Made by a program: the position numbers and the translations under genes. From NCBI RefSeq assembly GCF_003001675.1, contig NZ_PVYW01000005.1, positions 124,001-188,000 of the forward strand: a DNA stretch of 64,000 bases, read 5' to 3'. The stretch is from Cohnella sp. SGD-V74. Lineage in GTDB: Bacteria > Bacillota > Bacilli > Paenibacillales > Paenibacillaceae. Of the stretch, positions 16,967 through 25,822 are shown piece by piece; position 1 is the first letter of the stretch, and the number at the start of each line of letters is the position of its first letter. Below the pieces are notes generated by a model, which was not told where the DNA came from, did not search any database, and worked only from the letters and a program-made list of their open reading frames with translations.

Positions 16967-18178
16967 ATGGCTAAACGTTCGGCGGACCAGACGCTGGTTC
17001 GCATGACCAATCAAAATCTGATTCTCTCGACAATACGCGAAAAAGAGAGCGCCACCCGAAGCGTCTTGTCCAAGACGCTGCAATTAAGCGTGCCGAGCGT
17101 ATGCGCGAACGTCGACCAGCTCATCGAGCTCGGCATCGTGCGGGAGACGGGGGAAGAGACGTCGAGCGTCGGCCGCAAAGCCAAGCTGTTGAAGCTCAAT
17201 ACCCGGTTCGGCTACTTGATCTCCATCGACTTAAGCAACCCATGCATCACGCTGGCTCTCAGCGATCTGGAACCGGTCGTAGTGAGCGAATTGAAATTCG
17301 ACCTGGAGCTGTATCGTACCGAACAATTAATGGAACTGCTGACGGAGAAAATCGGTGAACTGCTTAAGCAGGGCGGCATCGCTCCAAGCCAACTGCTGAC
17401 GATCTCGGTGTCCGTCCCGGGCATCGTCGACAGCGTGAAGGGCATCGTCGAATGCGGCTCTTACTTGGCTCCGCTGGGCAAGGTGCCTTTCCGCGAGCTG
17501 TTTCAACGCCGCTTCGACGTCCCGGTGCTGCTGCACAAGGATATCGACGCAGCCATTATCGCGGAAAGAAACTTCGGCGCGGCGAAGGACAGCGACAATG
17601 CGGCTTTCGTAAGCGCGGACGTCGGAGTAGGAACCGGCATCGTGCTCGGCGGGACGCTGTTCAAGGGGAGTAAATACGGAGCCGGCGAGCTGAGCCGATT
17701 CGTCATGGACCGGCAGCCGCCGACCGACGGGGCCGCTTTGCCCCTTCTAGGCGACCTGGTTTCCGTCAAAGCGCTCGTACAGGCCGTGCGAGATGAGGTT
17801 GAGCTCGGAGCCAAGAGCTCCGTTCTGGATGAAGCGGGGGGCAAGCCGGACCGCATCGACTTTAACGCCGTCATCCGCGCGACTCTATCGGGCGATGCGC
17901 TCTGCGTCAAGCACGTGCGCGAGAGCGCGCGCATGATGGGCATCGCCGTCTCCAACATGCAATTGCTGCTGGATTTGGACTGCATTATCCTCGGCGGGGG
18001 ATTTGCGACGCTGGGCGATACGTATACGGAGACGCTGGCGGAGGAAGTGAGGAGGCGGATTCCTGCGCCTCCGACGATCAGGACGACGGCGTTGAGAAGC
18101 AAGGCGGTCGTCCTGGGCGGCATCAGCTTGGCGCTGGATTCGGTATTCGACGAACTGCTGCTGGAGAAGTCCGTGTAA
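16967..18178 (+). CDS. ROK-family transcriptional regulator
   Basis: A 403-residue ROK (NagC/XylR-type) regulator. The N-terminal winged helix (NLILSTIREKESATRSVLSKTL, then SVCANVDQLIELGIV) is followed by a sugar-kinase-like domain: ISVSVPGIVDSVKG, DIDAAIIAERNFGAA and DVGVGTGIVLGG. The zinc-binding Cys motif common in ROK proteins is missing. It sits before a sugar ABC operon and between two matching dyads, so it probably represses the uptake genes until a sugar binds. Confidence 0.85.
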   Translation: MAKRSADQTLVRMTNQNLILSTIREKESATRSVLSKTLQLSVPSVCANVDQLIELGIVRETGEETSSVGRKAKLLKLNTRFGYLISIDLSNPCITLALSDLEPVVVSELKFDLELYRTEQLMELLTEKIGELLKQGGIAPSQLLTISVSVPGIVDSVKGIVECGSYLAPLGKVPFRELFQRRFDVPVLLHKDIDAAIIAERNFGAAKDSDNAAFVSADVGVGTGIVLGGTLFKGSKYGAGELSRFVMDRQPPTDGAALPLLGDLVSVKALVQAVRDEVELGAKSSVLDEAGGKPDRIDFNAVIRATLSGDALCVKHVRESARMMGIAVSNMQLLLDLDCIILGGGFATLGDTYTETLAEEVRRRIPAPPTIRTTALRSKAVVLGGISLALDSVFDELLLEKSV

Positions 18179-18199
18179 AGCGGCTTTCTCCTCTCTATA

Positions 18200-18218
18200 T
18201 AATTAGGAAACTTAATTA
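18200..18218. promoter_or_regulatory. ROK operator candidate 2
   Basis: TAATTA-GGAAACT-TAATTA upstream of the binding-protein gene, with the same half sites, spacing and AAAC core as the site at 16907. This links the regulator to the transport operon. Confidence 0.65.
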
Positions 18219-18314
18219 ACTAAATTCCCCGCCATTATGAACAAAGGTTGATTCTCGGGCAAACCGGTGTGTCCGAGTTCAATATATAACTTTTATCAAA
18301 GGGAGAGTCCAGGA

Positions 18315-19610
18315 ATGCAGATCAGAAAAGCAAGCCGTAAGATGACCGTTTCACTGCTGCTCGCCGCGCTCGCGGGAGGATTGCTGGCCGGATGCGGCGG
18401 CAACAAAGACAACGCCGCTTCTTCTACCCAAGGCGCTTCCTCGCCGAATAGCGGCAAGCAGGTCAAGCTGCGCGTAGCGACGTCATTTGCCGGATCGGAT
18501 CCGTGGGTGTCGGCATGGACCGATGCGGTCCAATCTTTTCAGGCGGCCAATCCTAACATTGCGATCGTCGACGAGTCGACCCCGGTTAACCAAGAGGCGC
18601 TGCGCACGAAGGTGAAAGCCGACGCGGCGACGGGTAACCTGGCCGACGTTCTGTTCTACTTCAACGGCAGCGAGACGAAGATTTTGCAGGAGACGAACGA
18701 GATCGTGTCTTGGGAAGACGAGTTGGCCAAAGATCCCGAGTGGGCGAGCACGTTCAACGCGGCTATTCTTGACAAGGTGAAGTACGAAGACAAGCAATAT
18801 TCCCTGCCGTATATCGGCTTCTACGAAGGATTGTTCTGGAACAAGGAGTTGTTCGACAAGCATCAGCTCGAAGCCCCGACGACGTTCGAAGCCTTTATGA
18901 AAGCGGTTGATACGCTCGCCGCCAACGACATCATTCCGATCGCCACGTCGCTGACAACGCCTTACATCCAAGAGGCGCTTGTTCTGTCCCAAGTCGGCCC
19001 CGAAGGCCAGAAGCTGGCGTACGATCCGTCTTGGGCCCCGGCGCTGAACTTGATCAAAGAGCTGAGCGACCGCAACGCTTTCCCTCGCGATGCGCTGACG
19101 CTGGACGACGACAAGGCGCAAGCGCTGTTCTCCGGCGGCAAGGCGGCAATGATGTTCAACGGCTCCTGGACGGCCGTCGGCTTGTCCTCCAACCCGGCGA
19201 TCCAGATCACGCCGTTCCCGCTCGTTCCCGGCGGCAAAGGCGAGAACATGATCGTGTCGGGCTTCGGCTCGGGCTGGTACATGAAGAAAAACGACGATCA
19301 AGCCCAGTACGACGCCGCTCTCTCCTTCGTCAAGTATATGACGTCGCCGGACGTGGCCGGCAAATTCGCCGCCGTCGGAGGAACCTACGCGGTTAAAACG
19401 ACGGATACGGGCACTACGGCGCCGCTGCTCACAGCCGGCAACGAGATGGTCGCCCAGGCGAAGGATTTCGTCATGCCGATCGACTCTTTCGTTTCCCGCG
19501 AGTCGTATACCGATTTCCTGAAAGGCTTGGGCTACCTGGCGTACGGCAAGAAAACGGCGGAAGAAGTGCTTGCCCAGGCGAAGAAGCTCAGCGATCGCAA
19601 TCAAGGTTAG
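18315..19610 (+). CDS. ABC sugar transporter, substrate-binding lipoprotein
   Basis: A 431-residue extracellular solute-binding protein (family 1). The signal peptide ends in the lipobox LLAGC; the mature part has the sugar-binding pattern LADVLFYFNGSE, YSLPYIGFYEGLFWNKELF, GKAAMMFNGSW and a C-terminal hinge. ATG at 18315 follows CCAGGA. No ATPase gene is in the operon; as in many CUT1 systems a shared MsmK-like ATPase is inferred. Confidence 0.9.
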   Translation: MQIRKASRKMTVSLLLAALAGGLLAGCGGNKDNAASSTQGASSPNSGKQVKLRVATSFAGSDPWVSAWTDAVQSFQAANPNIAIVDESTPVNQEALRTKVKADAATGNLADVLFYFNGSETKILQETNEIVSWEDELAKDPEWASTFNAAILDKVKYEDKQYSLPYIGFYEGLFWNKELFDKHQLEAPTTFEAFMKAVDTLAANDIIPIATSLTTPYIQEALVLSQVGPEGQKLAYDPSWAPALNLIKELSDRNAFPRDALTLDDDKAQALFSGGKAAMMFNGSWTAVGLSSNPAIQITPFPLVPGGKGENMIVSGFGSGWYMKKNDDQAQYDAALSFVKYMTSPDVAGKFAAVGGTYAVKTTDTGTTAPLLTAGNEMVAQAKDFVMPIDSFVSRESYTDFLKGLGYLAYGKKTAEEVLAQAKKLSDRNQG

Positions 19611-19703
19611 GCAAGCGGGCAGGCGCTCCCGGAGATCGGCACGCAAGGCCGGTCGCGACTCGTCGGATGAGCCCGGGAGCTTGCCTCCTAAGGAGGAACG
19701 GAA

Positions 19704-20573
19704 GTGAATTTCAAAGACAAACGCTACATCGTGCTTTTCCTGTCGCCGACGGTCATCCTTTTGTTCGCGTTTTTGCTCTATCCCTTGATCCAATCGGTCT
19801 ATTACAGCTTCACGGATTGGTACAACTTCTCGAACAAGAAGACGTTCATCGGGTTGGACAATTACCGGCAGCTCGTTCAGGACCCGGTCGTCGGCATCGC
19901 CTTGAGAAACACCCTTATCCTTATCGTCGGCGCGATCGTGCTGCAGGCCGGGGGCGGACTCGCGCTGGCGTTGCTGACGGCCAGCGTGAAGCGGGGCTTC
20001 AAGTTTTTCCGGACCGTCTACTTCTTCCCGATCGTTATTTCGGGGACGGCCATCGGCCTGATGTTCTCGATTATTTACAACTACGACTACGGATTGCTGA
20101 ACGCGATTATGCGCGCCCTCGGTCTACCCGAGCAAGTCTGGCTGACGGAGCACAGCTCGATCTATCTCGTGCTGATTCCGATTCTGTGGCAATACGTCGG
20201 TTTTTACTTCGTCATTTTCCTGACCGGCATTTCGAAAATTCCGGAGGACATCTACGAATCGGCGCAATTGGACGGAATTACAGGCATACAGAAAGCGTTC
20301 AAAATTACGATTCCGCTGCTTCGCGACGTGATCGCTTCCTGCTTGACGCTTGCGACCGCGGGGGCGCTCAAGGTGTTCGACGTCGTCTACATCGTGACTA
20401 AGGGCGGCCCGATGAACTCCAGCGAGTTGCTCAGCACGTATATGTACGACAAAGCCTTCAACGGCCAGAACGCCGGATATGCCAGCACGATCGTCATCGC
20501 CATGATGCTGCTCGGCATTCTGATCACCGTGCTGCTTAACAAAGCCGTCAAGAAAGATACGATTAGCTACTGA
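19704..20573 (+). CDS. ABC sugar transporter permease (MalF/MsmF-like)
   Basis: A 289-residue CUT1 permease with six spans and the coupling EAA loop ESAQLDGITGIQKAFKITIPLLRDV at ~188-212. GGAGG precedes the start. It pairs with the following permease to form the channel. Confidence 0.9.
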   Translation: MNFKDKRYIVLFLSPTVILLFAFLLYPLIQSVYYSFTDWYNFSNKKTFIGLDNYRQLVQDPVVGIALRNTLILIVGAIVLQAGGGLALALLTASVKRGFKFFRTVYFFPIVISGTAIGLMFSIIYNYDYGLLNAIMRALGLPEQVWLTEHSSIYLVLIPILWQYVGFYFVIFLTGISKIPEDIYESAQLDGITGIQKAFKITIPLLRDVIASCLTLATAGALKVFDVVYIVTKGGPMNSSELLSTYMYDKAFNGQNAGYASTIVIAMMLLGILITVLLNKAVKKDTISY

Positions 20574-20589
20574 TCGGGAGGGAACAGCG

Positions 20590-21459
20590 ATGTCTACCGT
20601 CGCGGAAAATATCGGGCAAAGGCGCGGCCCCGGCCGCTACGCCGGCAGAACGGTCGTTTATGCGGTGCTGATCGCGTGGGCGTGCACGACCATCGTTCCG
20701 CTGCTATGGGTGCTGCTGAGCAGCCTTAAGTCGTCCGACGAAATTTTGACCAACGCGTTCGGCCTGCCGGACACCTTCAGCTTCGTCAATTACGTCAAGC
20801 TGAACGAGTACGGCAACCTTAACATTTTGCGCGGCTTCGCGAACAGCCTGCTCATCTCCGGCTCCGTCGTGCTCGGCGTTGCGTTCTTCGGGGGCCTGGC
20901 CTCGTTCGTTCTGTCCCGGTTTCAATTCAGGGGCAAGAGCCTGTTTAACGTTCTGTTCGTCGTCTGCATGCTGCTGCCGCAGTTCGCGGTCATCATACCG
21001 AACTTCATGATCATTAAGGAACTGCACCTGAACGGCACCTACTGGTCCGTCATTTTGCCTCAGATCGCAGGCAATCTGAGCTTTGCCATTCTCATGATGA
21101 CCGGCTTCATGGCGGCGCTGCCCGGAGAGCTCGAAGAGGCGGCCGTCGTGGACGGAGCGTCCATCTGGAAAATCTTCTGGCGCATTCTGCTGCCGCTCTG
21201 CGTGCCGATTTTCGCCACTGTGTCGATCATGATTTTCCTCTGGTCATACAATGAACTGCTTATGCCGCTCGTTTACTTGCCGGTACGGGACATGCAGCCG
21301 ATCTCCGTGCTGCTCTCGCTCGTCTCGAATGCATACGGAACCGACTACGGGGCGATGATGGCGGCGATCGCCATCTCGATCGCGCCGCTGCTCGTCCTCT
21401 ACATGATCTCGCAGGAGACCGTTATTAAAGGCTTGACCGCGGGAGCGGTCAAAGGTTAA
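20590..21459 (+). CDS. ABC sugar transporter permease (MalG/MsmG-like)
   Basis: A 289-residue second CUT1 permease with the EAA loop EEAAVVDGASIWKIFWRILLPLCVPI at ~180-205. The N-terminus is basic before the first span. 16 bases separate it from the first permease; GGGAGGG is the binding site. Confidence 0.9.
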   Translation: MSTVAENIGQRRGPGRYAGRTVVYAVLIAWACTTIVPLLWVLLSSLKSSDEILTNAFGLPDTFSFVNYVKLNEYGNLNILRGFANSLLISGSVVLGVAFFGGLASFVLSRFQFRGKSLFNVLFVVCMLLPQFAVIIPNFMIIKELHLNGTYWSVILPQIAGNLSFAILMMTGFMAALPGELEEAAVVDGASIWKIFWRILLPLCVPIFATVSIMIFLWSYNELLMPLVYLPVRDMQPISVLLSLVSNAYGTDYGAMMAAIAISIAPLLVLYMISQETVIKGLTAGAVKG

Positions 21460-21481
21460 ATCGCTTGGAGGATTCTACACA

Positions 21482-22321
21482 ATGAACGAAGCATTGCAAA
21501 TTATCGTCATCGCCGCGCATCCCGACGAGGCCGAGATTTATGCCGGAGGCACGGCCGCTCTGTACGCCGAGCTCGGCCATAACGTCAAGTTCGTCTCGTT
21601 GACGAACGGAGACTGCGGTCATTACAGCATGAAGGGCAAGGAACTGATCGAGAGAAGAACGCAGGAAGCCTACGAAGCCGCCCGCAGGCTCGGCGTGAAA
21701 GAATATACGATTCTGGACATTCCGGACGGCCAGCTCTCCTCGACGCACGAGGTGCGTTCGGAAGTCATCCGCCTCGTCCGCAATTGGAAAGCGGACGTCG
21801 TCCTGACGTTTCATCCGGACGGACCCGGCCATGTCGACAATCGCGGAGCGGGCAAAATCGTTCGCGACTGCGCGGATTTCATCGCGATGGTGCCCAATGC
21901 CGTGCCCGATGCGCCGCATTTGCTGAAATCCCCGCTGTTCCTCCTTATGCCGGATTACGCCAAGAGGAGCGCGTACCGGCCGGACATCGTCGTGGCCGTC
22001 GATTCCGCGATCGAGAAGAAGCTGCTGGGCTGCGACGCCCATGCTTCCCAATTTTACGAATTCGCGCCTTGGCAGCGGGGATTCCTGGATTCCGTTCCGT
22101 CCGGGTGGGAGGACAGGCGGCAGTACATTCTGGACAACTGGAGCGCGTTTCTGGACGTCTCAGAGGAAATGAAGTCCCCGCTTGAAACGTTCTACGGCAA
22201 GGAAGCCGCCTCCCGCGTTCGATACGCGGAGCCCTTCGAGGTGGCGGATTACGGCCGAACGCCCGACGAGGAAGAGAAGAGAAAGCTGTTTCCGATGTTG
22301 TACCTCCAATACCGTCAATAA
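21482..22321 (+). CDS. PIG-L family deacetylase
   Basis: A 279-residue PIG-L enzyme. The zinc motif HPDEAEIYAGG is at ~14-24 (His, Asp, Asp-equivalent Glu) and the second His is in TFHPDGPGHVDNRG. The family removes acetyl groups from N-acetylglucosamine-containing molecules (bshB, PIG-L, MshB). Placed as last gene of the ROK-controlled ABC operon, it suggests that the imported ligand is an N-acetylated amino sugar or glycoside. Its Asp-Glu-Ala in place of Asp-Asp-Ala is a slight variation. Confidence 0.85.
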   Translation: MNEALQIIVIAAHPDEAEIYAGGTAALYAELGHNVKFVSLTNGDCGHYSMKGKELIERRTQEAYEAARRLGVKEYTILDIPDGQLSSTHEVRSEVIRLVRNWKADVVLTFHPDGPGHVDNRGAGKIVRDCADFIAMVPNAVPDAPHLLKSPLFLLMPDYAKRSAYRPDIVVAVDSAIEKKLLGCDAHASQFYEFAPWQRGFLDSVPSGWEDRRQYILDNWSAFLDVSEEMKSPLETFYGKEAASRVRYAEPFEVADYGRTPDEEEKRKLFPMLYLQYRQ

Positions 22322-22367
22322 CATCAGTAACATCAACAAACATCAACAACATCATAGCGTTAACGAG

Positions 22368-22402
22368 TCGAAATCCCCTGCCGCGACGGCCGGGGATTTC
22401 GA
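22368..22402 (+). promoter_or_regulatory. strong hairpin between the PIG-L and permease genes
   Basis: TCGAAATCCCC (22368-22378) and GGGGATTTCGA (22392-22402) form a perfect 11-bp stem. There is no T run after it, so it may be a terminator without U tract, an attenuator, or an mRNA stability element before the permease start at 22428. It is preceded by an AACATCA-rich stretch (22320-22355). Confidence 0.5.
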
Positions 22403-22427
22403 CTGCCATGGAAACGAGGGAAAGAGA

Positions 22428-23729
22428 GTGAAGCGATTATCGCTAGGAAAAGAAGGGTTGAGCGCGCTGCAGTGGTTCATCTTCATCGCGGCGAGCTCCA
22501 TAGCGCTGCCGATCGTGATCGGCGGCGTCTTCGGGCTGGCTCAGGAGGAGATTACTTCGCTGATGCAGCGTACGTTCTTCGTCGTCGGAGTCAGTTCGAT
22601 GCTGCAGGCGATAGCGGGGCATCGGTTCCCGGTCATCGACGGTCCGGCCGGCTCTTGGGTCAGCGTGTTTATTATGATGGCGGGAATGGCGGAACGGCAA
22701 GGAATGAGCGGGGAAGACGCGCTGCGTCTGTTGGAGGGCGGTATGCTGATCGCGGGAGCGCTGTTGCTGCTGCTCGGCGTGACCCAGCTTTTTTACCGGC
22801 TGCTGAATTGGTTTACTCCGCTCGTTACGCACACGTTTTTATTTATTCTTTCTCTGCAGCTTAGCGGCGTTTTGCTGAAAGGGATGCTCGGCGTCAACGG
22901 GGAGGGGGGCAGCATTCGTCTCGAAGAAACACTTGTCGCTGTCGCCGTATTTGCCGGAGTGGTGTTTCTTACCGTCAGGGGCAGAGGCTGGACCCGCAAC
23001 TATGCGATACTGATCGGAATCGCGTGCGGATGGGGGGCACATGCGTGGATTGGCGGCGAACCGAAGGCGGCGGTGCCGTCGTCCGAGTGGATTCGGCTTC
23101 CGGAGCTTTGGGCGTGGGGAAGTCCGAGCTTGAATGCCGGAATGGCGGCGACGGCGGTGCTGTTCACTTTGATTCTCATCTCGAATCTGTTCGCGGCGAT
23201 CGCGGCCGCGGAGCAAGAGGTGCCGCGCCGTCAATCGGTCGGGCCGAGCGACTATAACCGAGGCAGCGTCGTGGGAGGAATCTCGCACGGATTGGCGTCC
23301 GCCTTCAGCTCCGTCGGCGTCGTTCCGCTGCCGATAACGGCCGGCTTCATCCGGATGACCGGTCAGACGGGCAGAAAATCGTTTCTCGTCGCTTGCGCCG
23401 CGTTGGCGGGCATATCGCTTGTCCCTGGCATCGTCCATCATCTGGCTCACCTGCCGACCTCCGTCGCGAGCGCAGTTTCTCTTGCCGCTTTCGTGCAGAT
23501 GACCGCGAATTCGCTTCAGTCGTTGTCGCGCGCAGCGACAGGGGAGAGGGAGCTCAAGATCGCGGGAATCGGGCTTCTGATCGGAATCGGCTTTACGATA
23601 GCGTCCGCATCCGCGCCCGCAGCGCTTCCCGCAGCCGTCCAGTACGTATTGGGTAACGGCTTGCTGGCCGCTACCTTGATCGTGATGTCGCTTGAACGTG
23701 TCTGGCGTCCTTCGTTCCATTCGGGTTAG
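22428..23729 (+). CDS. NCS2 nucleobase permease (uracil/xanthine type)
   Basis: A 433-residue NCS2 transporter with ~14 hydrophobic segments. Early features: LQWFIFIAASSIALPIVIGG and GHRFPVIDGPAGSW; the scaffold half ends with GNGLLAATLIVMSLE. It imports a purine, pyrimidine or related base by proton symport. The GTG at 22428 follows GGGAAAGAGA; an in-frame extension back to 22182 overlaps the PIG-L gene and has no coding character. Confidence 0.85.
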   Translation: MKRLSLGKEGLSALQWFIFIAASSIALPIVIGGVFGLAQEEITSLMQRTFFVVGVSSMLQAIAGHRFPVIDGPAGSWVSVFIMMAGMAERQGMSGEDALRLLEGGMLIAGALLLLLGVTQLFYRLLNWFTPLVTHTFLFILSLQLSGVLLKGMLGVNGEGGSIRLEETLVAVAVFAGVVFLTVRGRGWTRNYAILIGIACGWGAHAWIGGEPKAAVPSSEWIRLPELWAWGSPSLNAGMAATAVLFTLILISNLFAAIAAAEQEVPRRQSVGPSDYNRGSVVGGISHGLASAFSSVGVVPLPITAGFIRMTGQTGRKSFLVACAALAGISLVPGIVHHLAHLPTSVASAVSLAAFVQMTANSLQSLSRAATGERELKIAGIGLLIGIGFTIASASAPAALPAAVQYVLGNGLLAATLIVMSLERVWRPSFHSG

Positions 23730-23894
23730 CGATGCGCAGCCGCTTGACGGTCCAATCTTGAAGGGAGGAACAACTGGACGGGCAAAAAAGATCGGAAATG
23801 GTTGGTTTACTTCTGCGGGCGGTTCATTATAATGGGTTGTGAGACGGAGATAACAAGATTGGCCTATTCACAATCCATTAGGCAGGTGATGAGC

Positions 23895-24095
23895 ATGGAA
23901 TGGCTGCTGGCGATTGTCGTTGTCGTTATGGTTGCAGGATTGGCAGCGACGCTGATCATCGGTCAATCGAAGAGCAATCGAGAATCGGACCCCCGCTATA
24001 CTCAAAATACAGGCAAAAAGTGGCTGCGTCTCGGCGGAATTTACGTAGTCGGCATTATCGCGGTAATCGTCATCGTGATCGCGTTGAACGACTAG
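23895..24095 (+). CDS. small two-span membrane protein
   Basis: A 66-residue protein with spans MEWLLAIVVVVMVAGLAATLIIG and LGGIYVVGIIAVIVIVIAL separated by a polar loop. ATG at 23895 follows AGGTGATGAGC. A TTTACT/TATAAT promoter (TATAAT at 23828-23833) lies upstream. Not recognised. Confidence 0.6.
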   Translation: MEWLLAIVVVVMVAGLAATLIIGQSKSNRESDPRYTQNTGKKWLRLGGIYVVGIIAVIVIVIALND

Positions 24096-24123
24096 ACGCC
24101 GTTTTCCCATCCTCATGCGCTGA

Positions 24124-24151
24124 CAACCGCCGAGCGAAAGCTCCGCGGTTG
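24124..24151. terminator. hairpin between convergent genes
   Basis: CAACCGCCGAGC-GAAA-GCTCCGCGGTTG, one mismatch in the stem, GAAA tetraloop. It lies between a plus gene ending at 24095 and a minus gene ending at 24159; a weak bidirectional terminator is likely, though T runs are poor. Confidence 0.5.
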
Positions 24152-24158
24152 CTTCCGG

Positions 24159-25598
24159 TTAACCGCCGATCGAAGCCCGCAGAGCTTCGGCAAACTTGGC
24201 GATCCCCTCCGCGATGTCCTCCGTTCGGGCTCTGGCGAACGTAAAGCGGACGAAGCCCGAATCCGAACCGTACACGCTGCCCGGCACGAAGACGACTCCC
24301 CTCCGAATTCCCTCCTCCAGCAGCTTGCCGTCGTGAATCTCGGGAACCAGCTTGCACCACAGATGCAGTCCCCCGCTGGGAACCGTGAACCGAATCAAAC
24401 CCGGAAGCTCCCTGTTCAGCGCTTCGATCAACAAGTCCCGCTTAAACAGCAACTGCGCGCGCAGCCGCTCCAGATGTGGAACGAAATAAGGCGAATTCAG
24501 AAACTGCGCGGCCACCTGCTGCGGAATGACGCTCAGTCCGAAGTCCATCTGCTGTCTCGCGTCGGCCAGCCTCTCCGCGATGGCGCGGGGAGCGACCATC
24601 CAGCCGATTCGCAGACCGGAGGCAGCGATCTTGGAGAAAGAGCCGATGTGCAGGACGGAACCGACCTCGTCCATCGATTTAAGAGGCGCGGGAGCCATTC
24701 CATCGTAAGCGGTTAAGCTGAACGGATCGTCCTCCACGATCGGCAGCGCCAGTTCGCTCGCCGCCTCCAGCAGCTGCTTGCGTCTCTCTGCGGCCAGAAC
24801 GGATCCCGTCGGGTTTTGAAAATTCGGATTCGTGAACACCATTTTGATGCGGTGCTTCTTGTATAATGCCCGAACGTCCTCGGGACGAACGCCGTGCTCG
24901 TCGACCGGAAGCCGGAACAGCCGCAAGCCCGCGGATTGGAACATCGGCAGGGAGTAACAGTATGAAGGATCTTCGATCGCGACGGCGTCTCCCGGCGACA
25001 GCAAGCATTGCGTAATGAGATACAGCGACTGCTGCGAGCCGGAAGTAATCAGGATCGAGGCTTCGGTTGCGCGAACGCCCCGATGCTTCTCCAGGTAGGC
25101 AACCAGCGCTTGTCTGAGCGGAACGTAGCCCTGAGGATTATCGTAGCCCAAATACGAAGTATACCGATGCTCGCTCATGAGCGCGGCGATCTCGTCGATC
25201 GGGGCCAGATCCGCGGCCAATTCACCGCTGGCGAAATCGATGAGGGCCGGGTCCGAGGCCAGAGCCTCCCGAATTTTGCGCATGAAGGGCAGATTGGGAA
25301 GGAAGTGGCCGCCTTCGGAATAGCGTTTCCAATTGGGCGTATGCTTGGGCGCCACTTCCCATTTGGATGTGCTGACGCGGGTCCCGCTGCCCGTCCGGCT
25401 TTCGATGAGTCCCGTTGCCCGAAGCTCGTCGAAGGCCATAATGACGGTGCTTCTATTGACTCCAAGCTGAGCGGCCAATTTGCGTTCCGACGGCAGCAAG
25501 CTGCCCGGCGGAAATTCGCCGTAGGATATTCTCTGTTCGAGATGATCGGCGATTTGCTCGTATAGAGGTTGTCGACTGTGCCGGTCCGGCTTCCACAT
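24159..25598 (-). CDS. MocR-type regulator (GntR domain + aminotransferase)
   Basis: A 479-residue MocR/PdxR-type protein: winged helix at ~15-75 (PLYEQIADHLEQRI, LPSERKLAAQLGVNRSTV) and an aminotransferase fold I domain. The PLP-binding Lys is in GSFSKIAASGLRIGWM, the Asp-Pro pair in VAIEDPSYC and the Asn in VFTNPNFQNPTG. The ATG at 25598 has GGGAGAG upstream. Divergent from a nitrilase; the shared 224 bases carry a perfect 16-base palindrome. Confidence 0.9.
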   Translation of the reverse strand: MWKPDRHSRQPLYEQIADHLEQRISYGEFPPGSLLPSERKLAAQLGVNRSTVIMAFDELRATGLIESRTGSGTRVSTSKWEVAPKHTPNWKRYSEGGHFLPNLPFMRKIREALASDPALIDFASGELAADLAPIDEIAALMSEHRYTSYLGYDNPQGYVPLRQALVAYLEKHRGVRATEASILITSGSQQSLYLITQCLLSPGDAVAIEDPSYCYSLPMFQSAGLRLFRLPVDEHGVRPEDVRALYKKHRIKMVFTNPNFQNPTGSVLAAERRKQLLEAASELALPIVEDDPFSLTAYDGMAPAPLKSMDEVGSVLHIGSFSKIAASGLRIGWMVAPRAIAERLADARQQMDFGLSVIPQQVAAQFLNSPYFVPHLERLRAQLLFKRDLLIEALNRELPGLIRFTVPSGGLHLWCKLVPEIHDGKLLEEGIRRGVVFVPGSVYGSDSGFVRFTFARARTEDIAEGIAKFAEALRASIGG

Positions 25599-25651
25599 GA
25601 ATATACTCTCCCGTCGTGCTATCGAACCTGATGCGCTTATTATCATACCAC

Positions 25652-25667
25652 TGTTTTCCTGAAAACA
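25652..25667. promoter_or_regulatory. perfect palindrome in the mocR promoter
   Basis: TGTTTTCCTGAAAACA. On the minus strand it lies between a TTGTTT-type -35 and a GATAAT/TATGAT -10, suggesting autorepression by the MocR protein. Confidence 0.5.
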
Positions 25668-25747
25668 AGAAACCCGAATTCGCGCAAATCCCGAAGATTC
25701 CGTAACGATTCGTTGAACTTGGATGGGGAAAAGAACGGGGAAATGGA

Positions 25748-25784
25748 GGGTCTGTTAACGACCCGAATCCGATATCATAGGGTC
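25748..25784. promoter_or_regulatory. GGGTC/GACCC repeat cluster before the nitrilase
   Basis: GGGTC (25748-25752), GACCC (25760-25764) and GGGTC (25780-25784), upstream of the nitrilase start. MocR sites often are direct or inverted repeats, so this is a candidate activator site. Confidence 0.35.
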
Positions 25785-25822
25785 AAAGCCGTCAATTTCG
25801 AAATGAGGAGAGAGGAACCGTC

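Noticed and set aside
18483-19793. Long minus-strand frame opposite the sugar-binding protein (436 codons)
   Set aside because: Arg- and Leu-rich shadow of the real gene, with no recognisable domains and overlapping several strong coding frames.
22320-22355. Purine riboswitch before the NCS2 permease
   Set aside because: No conserved three-way-junction loops; only a simple hairpin.
22182-22427. N-terminal extension of the NCS2 permease
   Set aside because: It is out-of-frame PIG-L sequence and spans the intergenic hairpin.
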